From Pedobacter nototheniae (GTDB lineage: Bacteria; Bacteroidota; Bacteroidia; Sphingobacteriales; Sphingobacteriaceae): a DNA stretch of 64,000 nt. The DNA is taken from NCBI RefSeq assembly GCF_004335085.1, contig NZ_RQRS01000005.1, positions 62,001 through 126,000 of the forward strand, written 5' to 3'. The number at the start of each line of letters is the position of its first letter. Within the stretch, counting starts at the first letter, position 1. Shown one piece after another: positions 35,255 through 43,678 of this stretch. The notes below the pieces were generated by a model. It saw nothing but the letters and a program-made list of their open reading frames with translations. It made no database searches and had not been told where the DNA came from. The position numbers were made by a program, and so were the translations under genes.

Positions 35255-35279
35255 ATGCCTCCTTATTACCAGGAAGCAT
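35255..35279 (-). terminator. intrinsic terminator in the sulfite reductase leader (putative attenuator)
   Basis: Minus strand: ATGCTTCCT, loop GGTAATA, AGGAGGCAT followed by TTTTTT; a 9-bp stem with one G-U pair. It lies 24 nt upstream of the sulfite reductase ATG and about 39 nt after the stop of the Cys-rich leader ORF, so it would stop transcription before the gene unless prevented. AAGTAGCAT (35328-35320), overlapping the end of the leader ORF, can pair with the 5' arm at seven of nine positions, giving a possible antiterminator. Confidence 0.75.
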
Positions 35280-35317
35280 CAAATATTTTTATATAAATTA
35301 TAATTATAGATCGCCCC

Positions 35318-35386
35318 TTATGCTACTTTACAGTAACAACACATCAGTTGGTTATTCATAAAATTACGATTTATTATAAATTTCAT
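35318..35386 (-). CDS. Cys-rich leader peptide, putative cysteine attenuation sensor
   Basis: Twenty-two codons: starts MKFIINRNF, second in-frame ATG at 35359, and ends MCCYCKVA before TAA. Three of the last seven residues are Cys. The promoter's -7 element TATATTTG ends five bases before the first ATG, so that start would be at or next to the 5' end of the mRNA (leaderless); starting at the second ATG gives a 13-residue peptide with a normal short leader. The ORF precedes a terminator and a gene of cysteine synthesis. Stalling at the Cys codons when Cys-tRNA is scarce would leave AAGTAGCAT free to block the terminator. Function is inferred from layout; no homologue search was possible. Confidence 0.65.
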   Translation of the reverse strand: MKFIINRNFMNNQLMCCYCKVA

Positions 35387-35390
35387 CCCC

Positions 35391-35430
35391 CAAATATATA
35401 AAGTATATAGGAATAGTAGTAATTTATTGT
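35391..35430 (-). promoter_or_regulatory. promoter/operator block of the sulfite reductase operon (copy 1)
   Basis: Minus strand ends in the Bacteroidota -7 element TATATTTG (35398-35391). The upstream part, TAAATTACTACTATTCCTAT followed by ATACTTTA, is shared with 25951-25990 (35 of 40 positions). It begins only 9 bp after the Rrf2 gene's stop codon. Candidate operator for that regulator, placed to compete with RNA polymerase (inference). Confidence 0.7.
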
Positions 35431-35438
35431 AAAAAATT

Positions 35439-35876
35439 TTAAATCAGCGTTTTCAGCTTGTCTTCGCGGGCAATTACATCAGCAATGCTGGTTTCGGCTA
35501 AAACCTTTAAAGTAGCATCTCTTACATCAATAAAAGCGCTTCTAATTCCACAGGTTACCTCATCCGTACATTCATCACACTTGTGATAAAAGTTTAAACT
35601 TGCACAGGGCACCATAGCAATTGGTCCATCGGTGATGCGCATTACGTGTACCAAGAAAATTTCTTCTGGTTTTTTGTTTAAGCTATAACCACCTCCAGCA
35701 CCTTTTTTACTGTATAAAAAGCCTGCGTTACGTAAATCGAGCAGAATTTGCTCCAGGAATTTTTTAGGAATATGCTCCTCCTCTGCAATTTTGGAAATTT
35801 GCATAGGCGGTTTTTCTACATTTTTGCCAAGAGCGACTAAAGCCTTTATGGCATATTTTGTTTTTTTGGATAGCAT
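35439..35876 (-). CDS. Rrf2-family transcriptional regulator
   Basis: 145 residues. Winged helix-turn-helix of the Rrf2/IscR/CymR family: MLSKKTKYAIKALVALGK at the start, MQISKIAEEEHIPKKFLEQI as recognition region and KKGAGGGYSL wing at 58-66. Cysteines C91, C100, C103 and C109 (VPCASLNFYHKCDECTDEVTC) could bind an Fe-S cluster or sense thiols, but spacing differs from textbook IscR (C-X5-C-X5-C). It lies directly upstream of the sulfite reductase operon on the same strand, so regulation of sulfur assimilation, as with CymR in Firmicutes, is the simplest reading. Its own promoter lies in 35877-36108, shared with the divergent phosphoesterase; nothing else is visible there. Confidence 0.9.
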   Translation of the reverse strand: MLSKKTKYAIKALVALGKNVEKPPMQISKIAEEEHIPKKFLEQILLDLRNAGFLYSKKGAGGGYSLNKKPEEIFLVHVMRITDGPIAMVPCASLNFYHKCDECTDEVTCGIRSAFIDVRDATLKVLAETSIADVIAREDKLKTLI

Positions 35877-36108
35877 ATTTGCACAAAGCTAATAAAAGAA
35901 TGTAAAATTTAAAACCTGTTTGCTTATAAATTGGGCTTTAAAAGGCATGCTTTTCAAATTTAGCGCTTTACAGACAAATCTTTTACAATGGTTATCTGAA
36001 TATTAGTCCTTTAATCAAACAATCGTAAAAAAATCAACCAGATAAAACTTCCAGCTAATTATCTGCGTTTAAAATCTACTTTTACCAAAAATACTTGTAA
36101 CTCTACAA

Positions 36109-37338
36109 ATGAAGAGAAGATTTAACCTTTTACCTGTAATCCTGTTTGCTTTAGCTTTCTTATTAATTAATGCCTACGTACTTTCTGGTCTGCACACTAT
36201 ATTTAATCCATCTTGGTTAACACCAGTTTTCTGGGTTGCAATAATAGGTTTATCCATATCTCTATTTTTTGCAATTACAAAAATGAGAAGCGCTGGAGTA
36301 AACAAGTTCTTTTTAATTGTTAGCCATATTTTTTTAATCCTTCTAGCTTCAGAGCTTGTTTTTAGCATATTTTTAATCATCGGTGATGCTTATCGATTAA
36401 TCCTTTCGGCAAATTCCAATTTTACTGATTCAGGATTTCATTGGGTTCAAAGAAATGTTTACTGGACAGATTTTTCGCTCTTTATGTTTGCTATTACCAT
36501 TGCGTTATTTGCTTATGGCATTACTTTGGGTAAATATGCTTATCGCGTAATTAAACATACTTTGTATTTTGATGATTTGCCTGAAAGTTTTGATGGATTT
36601 ACAATCACGCAGATATCCGATGTACATGCAGGAAGTTTTACCAACCCAACGGCAGTACAAAAAGGAATTGATATGATTAATGCGCAAAAAAGCGATTTAT
36701 TTGTTTTTACAGGTGATTTAGTTAATAATGCAGCGGCTGAAATTAAGCCTTACATTGGACACTTTTCGCAAATTAAGGCTCCATTTGGGCAGTTTTCTAT
36801 TTTAGGCAATCATGATTATGGTGATTATATTAAATGGCCAACCGAAGCTGATAAAATCAACAATTTACAGCAGTTAAAAAATTACCATAAAGATTTAGGC
36901 TTTAAACTTTTGCTTGATGAACATGTAGAAATTGTTAAAAACGGAGAGAAAATTATTTTAGCAGGGGTAGAAAATTGGGGTATTGGTTTTGGCGAACGTG
37001 GTGATTTAAAAATGGCGTTACAAAATACTAATGCCAATGATTTTAAGGTTTTGCTTTCTCATGATCCTTCTCATTGGGATGTTCAGGTAAAACAATTTCC
37101 ATCAAAAATTCAGCTTACATTAGCTGGGCACACACATGGCATGCAATTTGGCATTGAGGCTTTTGGAATTAAGTGGAGCCCCGTAAAATATAGATACAAG
37201 CACTGGGCAGGCATTAAATCAGAAAACAATCGTTATTTAAACATCAATCGTGGCTTCGGTTTTCTGGGCTTTTCTGGGCGTATTGGCATTTGGCCAGAAA
37301 TTACCGTTTTAGAATTGAAAAGGAAAACAACTAATTAA
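36109..37338 (+). CDS. membrane-anchored metallophosphoesterase (YkuE/YaeI-like)
   Basis: 409 residues. Four N-terminal membrane helices (about 8-28, 37-58, 66-94, 122-146) precede a calcineurin-like phosphoesterase domain with its metal ligands in order: ISDVHAGSF near 165, FTGDLVNN near 200, LGNHDYGD near 238, LLSHDPSHWD near 315 and LAGHTHGMQFG near 343. The architecture matches the YkuE/YaeI group, some members of which hydrolyse UDP-sugar lipids or cyclic nucleotides; the substrate here is unknown. It is followed 47 bp later by an M23 peptidase gene on the same strand, which hints at an envelope role. Confidence 0.9.
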   Translation: MKRRFNLLPVILFALAFLLINAYVLSGLHTIFNPSWLTPVFWVAIIGLSISLFFAITKMRSAGVNKFFLIVSHIFLILLASELVFSIFLIIGDAYRLILSANSNFTDSGFHWVQRNVYWTDFSLFMFAITIALFAYGITLGKYAYRVIKHTLYFDDLPESFDGFTITQISDVHAGSFTNPTAVQKGIDMINAQKSDLFVFTGDLVNNAAAEIKPYIGHFSQIKAPFGQFSILGNHDYGDYIKWPTEADKINNLQQLKNYHKDLGFKLLLDEHVEIVKNGEKIILAGVENWGIGFGERGDLKMALQNTNANDFKVLLSHDPSHWDVQVKQFPSKIQLTLAGHTHGMQFGIEAFGIKWSPVKYRYKHWAGIKSENNRYLNINRGFGFLGFSGRIGIWPEITVLELKRKTTN

Positions 37339-37385
37339 ATAGTTGCTTAAAATTAGTATCTTGTTCTCCGCTAATCAATTAATTT

Positions 37386-38012
37386 ATGAGAACAGTATTA
37401 ATTATTCTATTTACATTTTTATTTACAGAAACACCAACTATTGAGAAAGATAAGGATCGTTGGAAGCCCTACTACACCGATGCAAATCCTGCTGCAGTTG
37501 CCGATAATTGGTTTTTACCATTTGATGTAAATAACCGAAAAGATGTTAAGAATATCAAGATTATCAGCATTTTTGGCGATCATCGCGATAGCTTTTATAA
37601 AGGCCACATTCATACAGCAATTGATATTAATCCTGCAAAGCCGAAAGCAAAATTGGTTGCAGTATATCCTATGGCAAATGGTGTTGTTTGTTCTATCCAC
37701 CTTGGCGAAAATCAGCGTACGGTGGTTGTAAAACATAAATTAAAAGATGGTAAATTTATGTTTACCACGTACAAACACCTTAAGGAAGTTTATGTAACTA
37801 ATGGTCAACAGGTAACCCCAAACACTAAATTAGCCCGTTTATTTACACCAGAAGAAAGTAAGAAATATGGTGGTGATTACCATCATCTACATTTAGAAAT
37901 ACGCAAAAAATTTGATGATTACGGCTGTGCAAGTTGGTTAACCATGAATAAAATACAACTAAACGACAGGTACTTTAATCCTCAGGTTTTTATCAAAGAA
38001 AATGTTAAGTAA
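37386..38012 (+). CDS. M23-family (LytM-like) peptidase
   Basis: 208 residues with a short hydrophobic N-terminus (residues 2-15) that could be a signal peptide. The LytM domain spans about 55-195: first zinc ligands in HIHTAIDINP (H and D), a middle VVAVYP/GVVCSIHLG barrel strand region, and the H-X-H motif in YHHLHLEIRK. Such enzymes cut peptidoglycan cross-bridges or act as adaptors for amidases. Active-site residues appear present, so it may be catalytic. Likely co-transcribed with the phosphoesterase upstream. Confidence 0.88.
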   Translation: MRTVLIILFTFLFTETPTIEKDKDRWKPYYTDANPAAVADNWFLPFDVNNRKDVKNIKIISIFGDHRDSFYKGHIHTAIDINPAKPKAKLVAVYPMANGVVCSIHLGENQRTVVVKHKLKDGKFMFTTYKHLKEVYVTNGQQVTPNTKLARLFTPEESKKYGGDYHHLHLEIRKKFDDYGCASWLTMNKIQLNDRYFNPQVFIKENVK

Positions 38013-38038
38013 TTTTTAAAGGAGTATAAATTAATCTT

Positions 38039-38083
38039 GAATGAGTGATTTTTGAATTAGATATTCCAATAAATCACTCATTC
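38039..38083. terminator. long inverted repeat between convergent genes
   Basis: GAATGAGTGATTT and AAATCACTCATTC form a perfect 13-bp stem around a 19-nt loop, followed by TTTAATTTTAG. It probably ends transcription of the M23 gene and of the convergent lipoprotein gene. The arms belong to the same GAATGAGTGA repeat vocabulary as the spacer at 32740. Confidence 0.65.
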
Positions 38084-38107
38084 TTTAATTTTAGTTTTAG
38101 CTGCAAC

Positions 38108-38491
38108 TTAATTTACATTGCAATCATCATTTGAAACTGCATCAACAGCTAAAACTTTAACAGAGCCTGGTCCTTTTGGGCAGTTTTTTGTATCGATGTT
38201 ATCATCAGAATTATAATGATACCTGATGTAAAAAATTTTACCAGCAATACGATAACTTTCAGGAACGTTAATTAAAGCTGCTCTATACTCAATAATTTTC
38301 CCATCATTATCTTTAATAGGAGTTGCATCGGTATTTTTAGAAGTAAAATTTACTAAAATTGAGCTTTGATCGGTACAATAATCTGATATGTACTTGACTT
38401 GGTAGCATTTTGTTTGCCGGATATCTTTTTCGCAAGAAAAAAGAAAGGACATTATGGCAAGTGCCAATAGTTGGGAGGAGCGTTTCTTCAT
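38108..38491 (-). CDS. small lipoprotein of unknown function
   Basis: About 127 residues if started at the ATG at 38491, which opens a clear lipoprotein signal (MKKRSSQLLALAIMSFLFSC, Cys 20). A longer in-frame start at 38527 adds 12 residues that would spoil the signal and is rejected. The mature part holds six cysteines (KCYQV, SDYCTD, KNCPKG, NDDCNVN among them), suggesting disulfides outside the cytoplasm. No family recognised. It is single, convergent with the M23 gene. Confidence 0.75.
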   Translation of the reverse strand: MKKRSSQLLALAIMSFLFSCEKDIRQTKCYQVKYISDYCTDQSSILVNFTSKNTDATPIKDNDGKIIEYRAALINVPESYRIAGKIFYIRYHYNSDDNIDTKNCPKGPGSVKVLAVDAVSNDDCNVN

Positions 38492-38724
38492 TAAATTTAA
38501 GTATGTGAGTTTAGTTAGTTGTTCCAAAGTTAAAAAAAGCTTTAAAGCATAACGAATAAAAATAACAGATACACTAAAAGCCGTGCTGAGTTATATATTA
38601 TCCGTGTTTAAGTTTTGTTAATTGTTTCAATAACCTCATGGTAAGGTTAATATCGTACCTAAAACGGTTGACATGATGAAAACGCTACACTAAAAATAAA
38701 ATTTGAATCTATGGTTAAATGCAA

Positions 38725-38748
38725 AAAACCATACTTACATATGGTTTT
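38725..38748 (-). terminator. possible terminator of the response regulator/kinase operon
   Basis: Minus strand: AAAACCATA, loop TGTAAG, TATGGTTTT followed by TTGC. It lies 250 bp beyond the kinase stop at 38996. The remaining intergenic DNA (38528-38995) is AT-rich and shows no gene. Confidence 0.5.
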
Positions 38749-38995
38749 AGCTTGAGAGATTAATAAATACAAAATGCCTATAAATTGATTCCTTTAAACA
38801 TCAATTTTGATTTGATTGTTAAGGAGATAACTGTTTTAAGATTGAATTATGCCCGTTATCATTTCAGATAATGATGTAAATATGGCGTTTCATTCTTTTA
38901 AATAGACACTCGGATTATTATTCGCTGATTTGTATTTTTTATTCGCCAATAAATCTTAATTATTCGAATTTAGAACATATGCTGTATTATATATT

Positions 38996-41470
38996 TTAAA
39001 GCTTTGGCAAGGTAAACCAAAAAGTACTGCCCTCGTTAAGCTCTGTATTAACACCTATTTCTCCACCGTGACGTTTAATAATTTCTGCGCTAATATATAA
39101 ACCCAAACCTAAGCCAGAATATTGTGTGCCACCGTAATCTGCCCGATAATAACGATCAAAAAGATGTGGGATTTTCTCCTTTGGAATTCCTGAGCCAAAA
39201 TCCTGAACAGAAACTTTAATTTTTTCTGGTAGTTCTTCTATAATTAAATTAATATCACGACTGAAAGGTGCATATTTTGCTGCATTATTTACAAAATTAA
39301 CCACAACTTGATCTATTCTCTGTTCATCAGCATAAATTGTTAATCCTGCACCTCCTATTAAATTAAGATCGTGCTTTCCTCCTATTCTGATGTGATTGCA
39401 ACATGAATTTAGCATTTCGGCGATATTAAAATGCGTTTTATTTAAATGTAATTGCCCTTCGTTGGTTCTGGTTGTATTAAGTAAATCATCAATTAAACCT
39501 GTTATTTTAGCAACACTTCCGTTTGATTGCTCAATGAGACGCGGCACTACTGGATGGTTCAGATTTTCCTTGTAACGATCTAATAGCTGTAAAGAACCTT
39601 TTAGTGTTGTAATTGGAGTTTTTAATTCATGACTGGCAATGCTTAAGAAATCATCTTTTCGCTGATCTTCAAGTTTACGCTGCGTAATATCCTGAACAGT
39701 GCCCGAAAAATTTGAATCCGTTAACGTACCCGAATCATAAAGTTTACCAGTAGCCCTTACCCAGCGCAATTGTTTATCATGAAAGCCGGTGATAGAAAAT
39801 TCCATATCATAACTTTCTCCAGTTGCAATTGCGTCCATAATTGCCCGATTTACAGCAACTCTAAATTCATCCGTAATTTGGGCTGTTACGGCCTCGTAAG
39901 GCATTTCGTCACTTTCATAGTACCCAAATATTTCTTTTAACCTGTTTGATGGGGTAAACTCTCTCGTTACTGTATCTACATGCCACGTACCAAGTTCAGA
40001 TGAATCAATTGCCAAACGCAATTTTGCTTCAGCCTGCTCTACTTGCTGCCTCGAAACCACTTTATCCGTTACATCAATTACGGTTGCAAGTACACTGGTA
40101 TGGTTTCCGTTACTATCTAGAAGTACCTGATAATAATAATCAACATAAAACAATCTGTCGCTTCCATCTGGTCGTTTAAACCTAACTGGTCTTTCTCTAT
40201 TTATGATCGGTTCTCCGGTTTCCAATACCTTTTTCCATAAACCAGGAAATGGTTGGGTTGTTAATTCAGGAAATACTTCAAGCATTGGCCTACCAATAAC
40301 TTCCTCCCTAGTTTTATTCCAAAAGTTTAAAATTGCTGTGTTTGTTAATGAAATTTCCTGTTTGGGGCCACGTAATACTACAATTGGTGTTGGTAGCTCG
40401 CTTAAAATTTGATCTAGCCTTGCTTCACTTAACTTTAAACTTTCATTAACATGTTCAATACGTTCTTGCGATTCATTCAACTCTTCGTTAATAACCGTAA
40501 GTTCTTCATTTAAAGCTTGTATATTTTGCTTAGAAACTACCTGATCGGTAATTACATTGGCGGTAAGCATTATACTTCTGGTTACACCCTCTTCATCCTT
40601 TAATGGTTGATAAACAAAATTAGAATATACTTCTTCAATTTTTCCATTTTGTTCTAGCAATGCTTTAACCTCATTGCCATAAAATGGAATTCCTGTTGTG
40701 TAAACATCATCAAGGATTTGCAAAAAGCTTTGTCCAATTAATTCAGGTAAGGCCACGTGAAGTGGTTTTCCAATTATATCACTAGATTTACCCCAGGCTT
40801 CGAGCACCTTTTTATTGGCAGATTCAATAATTAATTCTCTTCCTTGAAAAACCGCAATAGCAATTGGCGCATCAGAAAGCAAGTAGCGTAATCGACTTTC
40901 GGATTTAGAAAGGGCTAATGTTCTTTCCAAAACCCTTCTTTCCAGTTCGATATTTAGTAGATCTAGGTGTTCTTTTACTTTTTCTAATTCCTCATAAGAT
41001 GCTGCAAGTTCTTCATTTAGGCTTTGTTCGCGTTCAAGTGCCAGCGTTTGCTCTTTGGCCTTTTTTATTGCTTCCTGTCCTAAAACTACATCAGTTACAT
41101 CAGTTGCGGTATGCAAAATTGCGTAAGTTTTGCCTGTTTCATCTTTAATCGCTATGTATTCATAATCAAAATAAAAAGTTTGTAGCAAGCCATTTACTTC
41201 CAAATCTGCCTTAATCGCCTTCCCCTTATCATCAATACCAGTGCGCATAACTGCTTGGAGCATGCCCATAAACGGTTGATTCTTAATTTCTGGCAAAGCT
41301 ACACCTAATGATTTTCCAATCACGCTTCTATCTTTTCCCCAAAAGGAAATCATGGCATCGTTTGCGCTTTCTATTATTATATCATCGCCTGTGTAAATGG
41401 CTATTGCATTTTTATATCCTGAGAGGATAGAGAGAATTTGTTCGTTATTCAACCTTTTCGCTGTGCTCAT
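38996..41470 (-). CDS. soluble multi-PAS sensor histidine kinase
   Basis: 824 residues without membrane segments. Four PAS-like domains: about 10-130 (IYTGDDIIIESANDAMISFW), 195-320 (VFQGRELIIESANKKVLEAW), 350-475 (VLRGPKQEISLTNTAILNFW) and 485-610 (SSELGTWHVDTVTREFTPSN, PAC end FSGTVQDITQRKLED). Coiled coils separate them (EELAASYEELEKVKEHLDLL). Then HisKA with SHELKTP near 622 and HATPase with NFVNNAAKYAP, DFGSGIP and YSGLGLGLYIS. The first three PAS repeats share an N-A-(x)-FW ending and look like internal duplications. It lies 33 bp after the receiver protein gene at 41504, its probable partner. It has no receiver domain of its own. Confidence 0.93.
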   Translation of the reverse strand: MSTAKRLNNEQILSILSGYKNAIAIYTGDDIIIESANDAMISFWGKDRSVIGKSLGVALPEIKNQPFMGMLQAVMRTGIDDKGKAIKADLEVNGLLQTFYFDYEYIAIKDETGKTYAILHTATDVTDVVLGQEAIKKAKEQTLALEREQSLNEELAASYEELEKVKEHLDLLNIELERRVLERTLALSKSESRLRYLLSDAPIAIAVFQGRELIIESANKKVLEAWGKSSDIIGKPLHVALPELIGQSFLQILDDVYTTGIPFYGNEVKALLEQNGKIEEVYSNFVYQPLKDEEGVTRSIMLTANVITDQVVSKQNIQALNEELTVINEELNESQERIEHVNESLKLSEARLDQILSELPTPIVVLRGPKQEISLTNTAILNFWNKTREEVIGRPMLEVFPELTTQPFPGLWKKVLETGEPIINRERPVRFKRPDGSDRLFYVDYYYQVLLDSNGNHTSVLATVIDVTDKVVSRQQVEQAEAKLRLAIDSSELGTWHVDTVTREFTPSNRLKEIFGYYESDEMPYEAVTAQITDEFRVAVNRAIMDAIATGESYDMEFSITGFHDKQLRWVRATGKLYDSGTLTDSNFSGTVQDITQRKLEDQRKDDFLSIASHELKTPITTLKGSLQLLDRYKENLNHPVVPRLIEQSNGSVAKITGLIDDLLNTTRTNEGQLHLNKTHFNIAEMLNSCCNHIRIGGKHDLNLIGGAGLTIYADEQRIDQVVVNFVNNAAKYAPFSRDINLIIEELPEKIKVSVQDFGSGIPKEKIPHLFDRYYRADYGGTQYSGLGLGLYISAEIIKRHGGEIGVNTELNEGSTFWFTLPKL

Positions 41471-41503
41471 CAGCTCACTAATTCTTCGTAAAATAAAAGG
41501 AAT

Positions 41504-41869
41504 TTATTGTTTATTAACCTGCAGGTTTACACGCTTAACCAAATCATTGATATCAAACGGCTTAGAGATAAAATCTTGCGCTTCACATTGGTTAGACATT
41601 TCATCCATTTTGGAATTTGCTGTCATAATTAATACTGGAATGTTTTTGGTCTTTTCCTGCGATTTTAAATTGCGGCAAACCTCTAACCCATTTCCATCAG
41701 GTAGCATCACATCAAGTAAAAAAACATCTGCATCCACATTAATGGCTTTAGAATTAAATTCGCTAACCGTAGAAAAGGAAACCACATCAAATTTTTCTTC
41801 TTCCAAAATGAATCCAATTAATTCGCGGATGTCATCATTATCCTCTAAAACACAGATTTTTTTATTCAT
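41504..41869 (-). CDS. single-domain response regulator (CheY-like)
   Basis: 121 residues comprising a receiver domain only. Acidic pocket LEDND (8-12), phospho-acceptor aspartate in FLLDVMLPDGNG near 53, and conserved K in FISKPFD near 103. Without an output domain it must act by protein-protein interaction or in a phosphorelay. It is encoded immediately upstream of the multi-PAS kinase and is closely related (roughly half identical by eye) to the receiver at 46106. Confidence 0.93.
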   Translation of the reverse strand: MNKKICVLEDNDDIRELIGFILEEEKFDVVSFSTVSEFNSKAINVDADVFLLDVMLPDGNGLEVCRNLKSQEKTKNIPVLIMTANSKMDEMSNQCEAQDFISKPFDINDLVKRVNLQVNKQ

Positions 41870-41970
41870 TATAGATTATTAAGGGATGTATGCTTACAGG
41901 ATTAATAGAAATTATAACCTATAAATAGCTGAATTGTTTTGTTGATTAAGGGATTTATAAAATAAAAAAT

Positions 41971-41993
41971 AGAGCTATCAGAAAGAAAGCTCT
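41971..41993 (-). terminator. intrinsic terminator of the GNAT gene
   Basis: AGAGCT ... AGCTCT stem followed on the minus strand by ATTTTTTATTTT, 22 bp after the stop codon at 42016. Confidence 0.75.
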
Positions 41994-42015
41994 AAGCATT
42001 GCTTATTAAAATAAA

Positions 42016-42315
42016 TTATTCTTCGCCGCGGTTCCAAATGTCACCATACAAATCTGGATGGCGTTTAAATTGTGCATGTACATACGGACAAAGCGCTATA
42101 ACCTTTAAATTATGCGCTCTCACATAGCTAACCATAGCAGCCAATAACTGCCCGGCATATCCTTTTCCACCCTGATCTTCATCTACTTCTGTATGATAAA
42201 CAGTTAAATTAGTGCCTTTAATTTCAACAACCATTTCACCAATTTTCTTTCCCTCATCGTACAGGTTAAATGCAGCGGGTTCGCCGTTGCCAGTTTCAAA
42301 TTTAATTTCTGCCAT
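42016..42315 (-). CDS. small GNAT-fold N-acetyltransferase (YjdJ-like)
   Basis: 99 residues, the size of the minimal YjdJ/GCN5-related branch. Strands run KIGEMVVEIKGTNLTVYHTE, then the acetyl-CoA loop DQGGKGYAGQLLAAMVSYVR near 47-66, then LKVIALCPYVHAQFKRHPDL, which has the conserved CPY(V)xxxFxxHP pattern of this branch. Substrate unknown; small proteins or metabolites are typical. Single gene, 73 bp from the MFS gene on the same strand. Confidence 0.9.
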   Translation of the reverse strand: MAEIKFETGNGEPAAFNLYDEGKKIGEMVVEIKGTNLTVYHTEVDEDQGGKGYAGQLLAAMVSYVRAHNLKVIALCPYVHAQFKRHPDLYGDIWNRGEE

Positions 42316-42388
42316 GTTACTACACTTTTTGCAATACTAAAGATATGGAATTGGAATCCAAAAAACATAGACGGTGATATAAATTTTG

Positions 42389-43594
42389 TTAATTATCAGC
42401 AATTTTTGCCGATTTTACCCGCTTGTTAATCCGCTCAGAAGTAATAATAATCAAAAGTGCAAAGCCACCCCAAACCAGCATTTGAGTGGTAGACAAACTC
42501 CATTTACCTAATTTCCAAGAAAGTAGCCCGAAAAATGTCCCTACCGCTGCACCAATAAAATATGTGGTCATGTAGATGGTGTTAAGCCTACTATGTGCAT
42601 GCTCATCCAAACTATAAATTTTTGTAAAGTTTGTAATTTGAGTTGCCTGCACGCCTATATCAAGAAAAAAGATGGCAACAATAAGTGCTGGGATTGAAAA
42701 TGGAAAGATTTTAATCAATAATAGACTGGCAATAATCATTGAAACGGTAATCAATAAAGATTTATAAGTATTTCCACCATCTGCCAGTTTACCAAAATAT
42801 GGCGCTACTAAAGCTCCACCTATTGCAATGAGCCCAAAAAGACCGATTTTTGCAGTATGAAATCCCAATGGTGGAGCACTTAAATGAAACGTTAAGGTGG
42901 TCCAGAAAGAGCAAAAAATGCCGAAAGTAAAAGCACCCAATAAAGCCGACTGCCTTAATACACGGTATTCGCTAATTAAAGAAATTGTTGATTTTAATAG
43001 TTTGCTATAATTGCCTTTAAATTTTGGGGCAATATCAGGTAAATAAAGTTTAAGTAACAGGATGATAATGGCAACCATTATTGCCGAAATACCGTATACA
43101 TATCGCCAACCCAGCCACTCAGCAATTACACCACTAATTACTCTGGCACCTAAAATACCAACCAAAATACCGCTAAAAACCTTTCCTACTGTTTTACCTC
43201 TATCGGCTTTTGAAATTGTGGCTGCCATGGGTAAAATAATTTGAGCTGGCACGGAAAATAAGCCTACTAAAAAGCTTAAAACACATAATAAAAAGAATGA
43301 TGACGTTAAAGAAAATACCACCAAACTTATGGTTAAAAGTGTGCAAAGAACTAAAATTAATTTTTTCCGTCTTAGCTTATCCCCTAGCGGAAGTAAAAAA
43401 AACATTCCCAAACCATAGCCTAATTGTGAAAGCATCGAGATTCGACCGATTTCACTTTCTGTAGCATGAACAGATAAGGCAATTTCCTTTAAAATTGGTT
43501 GATTGTAATATATATTGGCAACAATAACACCTGCCGCAACAGCCATTAAAGGGATAACAAGTGGATTTATTGGTTTTTGTTCTTGATTGTGCAT
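42389..43594 (-). CDS. MFS transporter, drug:proton antiporter-like
   Basis: 401 residues with twelve predicted membrane helices. The loop 2-3 motif A appears as PLGDKLRRKKLIL near 68, and a second copy-like GKLADGG near 270. The start (PLVIPLMAVAAGVIVANIYY) and the QLGYGLGMFFLLPLGD stretch are typical of bacterial YbcL/YnfM-type MFS permeases. Its substrate is not evident. It is divergent from the AraC regulator at 43679 across 84 bp that hold a direct-repeat operator candidate, so the regulator probably controls it. Confidence 0.92.
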   Translation of the reverse strand: MHNQEQKPINPLVIPLMAVAAGVIVANIYYNQPILKEIALSVHATESEIGRISMLSQLGYGLGMFFLLPLGDKLRRKKLILVLCTLLTISLVVFSLTSSFFLLCVLSFLVGLFSVPAQIILPMAATISKADRGKTVGKVFSGILVGILGARVISGVIAEWLGWRYVYGISAIMVAIIILLLKLYLPDIAPKFKGNYSKLLKSTISLISEYRVLRQSALLGAFTFGIFCSFWTTLTFHLSAPPLGFHTAKIGLFGLIAIGGALVAPYFGKLADGGNTYKSLLITVSMIIASLLLIKIFPFSIPALIVAIFFLDIGVQATQITNFTKIYSLDEHAHSRLNTIYMTTYFIGAAVGTFFGLLSWKLGKWSLSTTQMLVWGGFALLIIITSERINKRVKSAKIADN

Positions 43595-43638
43595 GATTTA
43601 ATGAAATATGACACAAACTTAGGTTAAGCGAAATCGCA

Positions 43639-43668
43639 ATAATTGTATTTTTGAACGATATAATTGTA
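43639..43668. promoter_or_regulatory. direct repeat, candidate AraC-type operator
   Basis: ATAATTGTA occurs at 43639-43647 and again at 43660-43668, same orientation, exactly 21 bp apart. AraC-family proteins often bind direct repeats with about two helical turns spacing. Position between divergent MFS and AraC genes supports it; AT-richness means chance is possible. Confidence 0.45.
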
Positions 43669-43678
43669 ATAAATAACG

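Noticed and set aside
38461..38527. Longer start for the lipoprotein at 38108
   Set aside because: Twelve extra residues would precede a clean lipoprotein signal peptide; the internal ATG is preferred.
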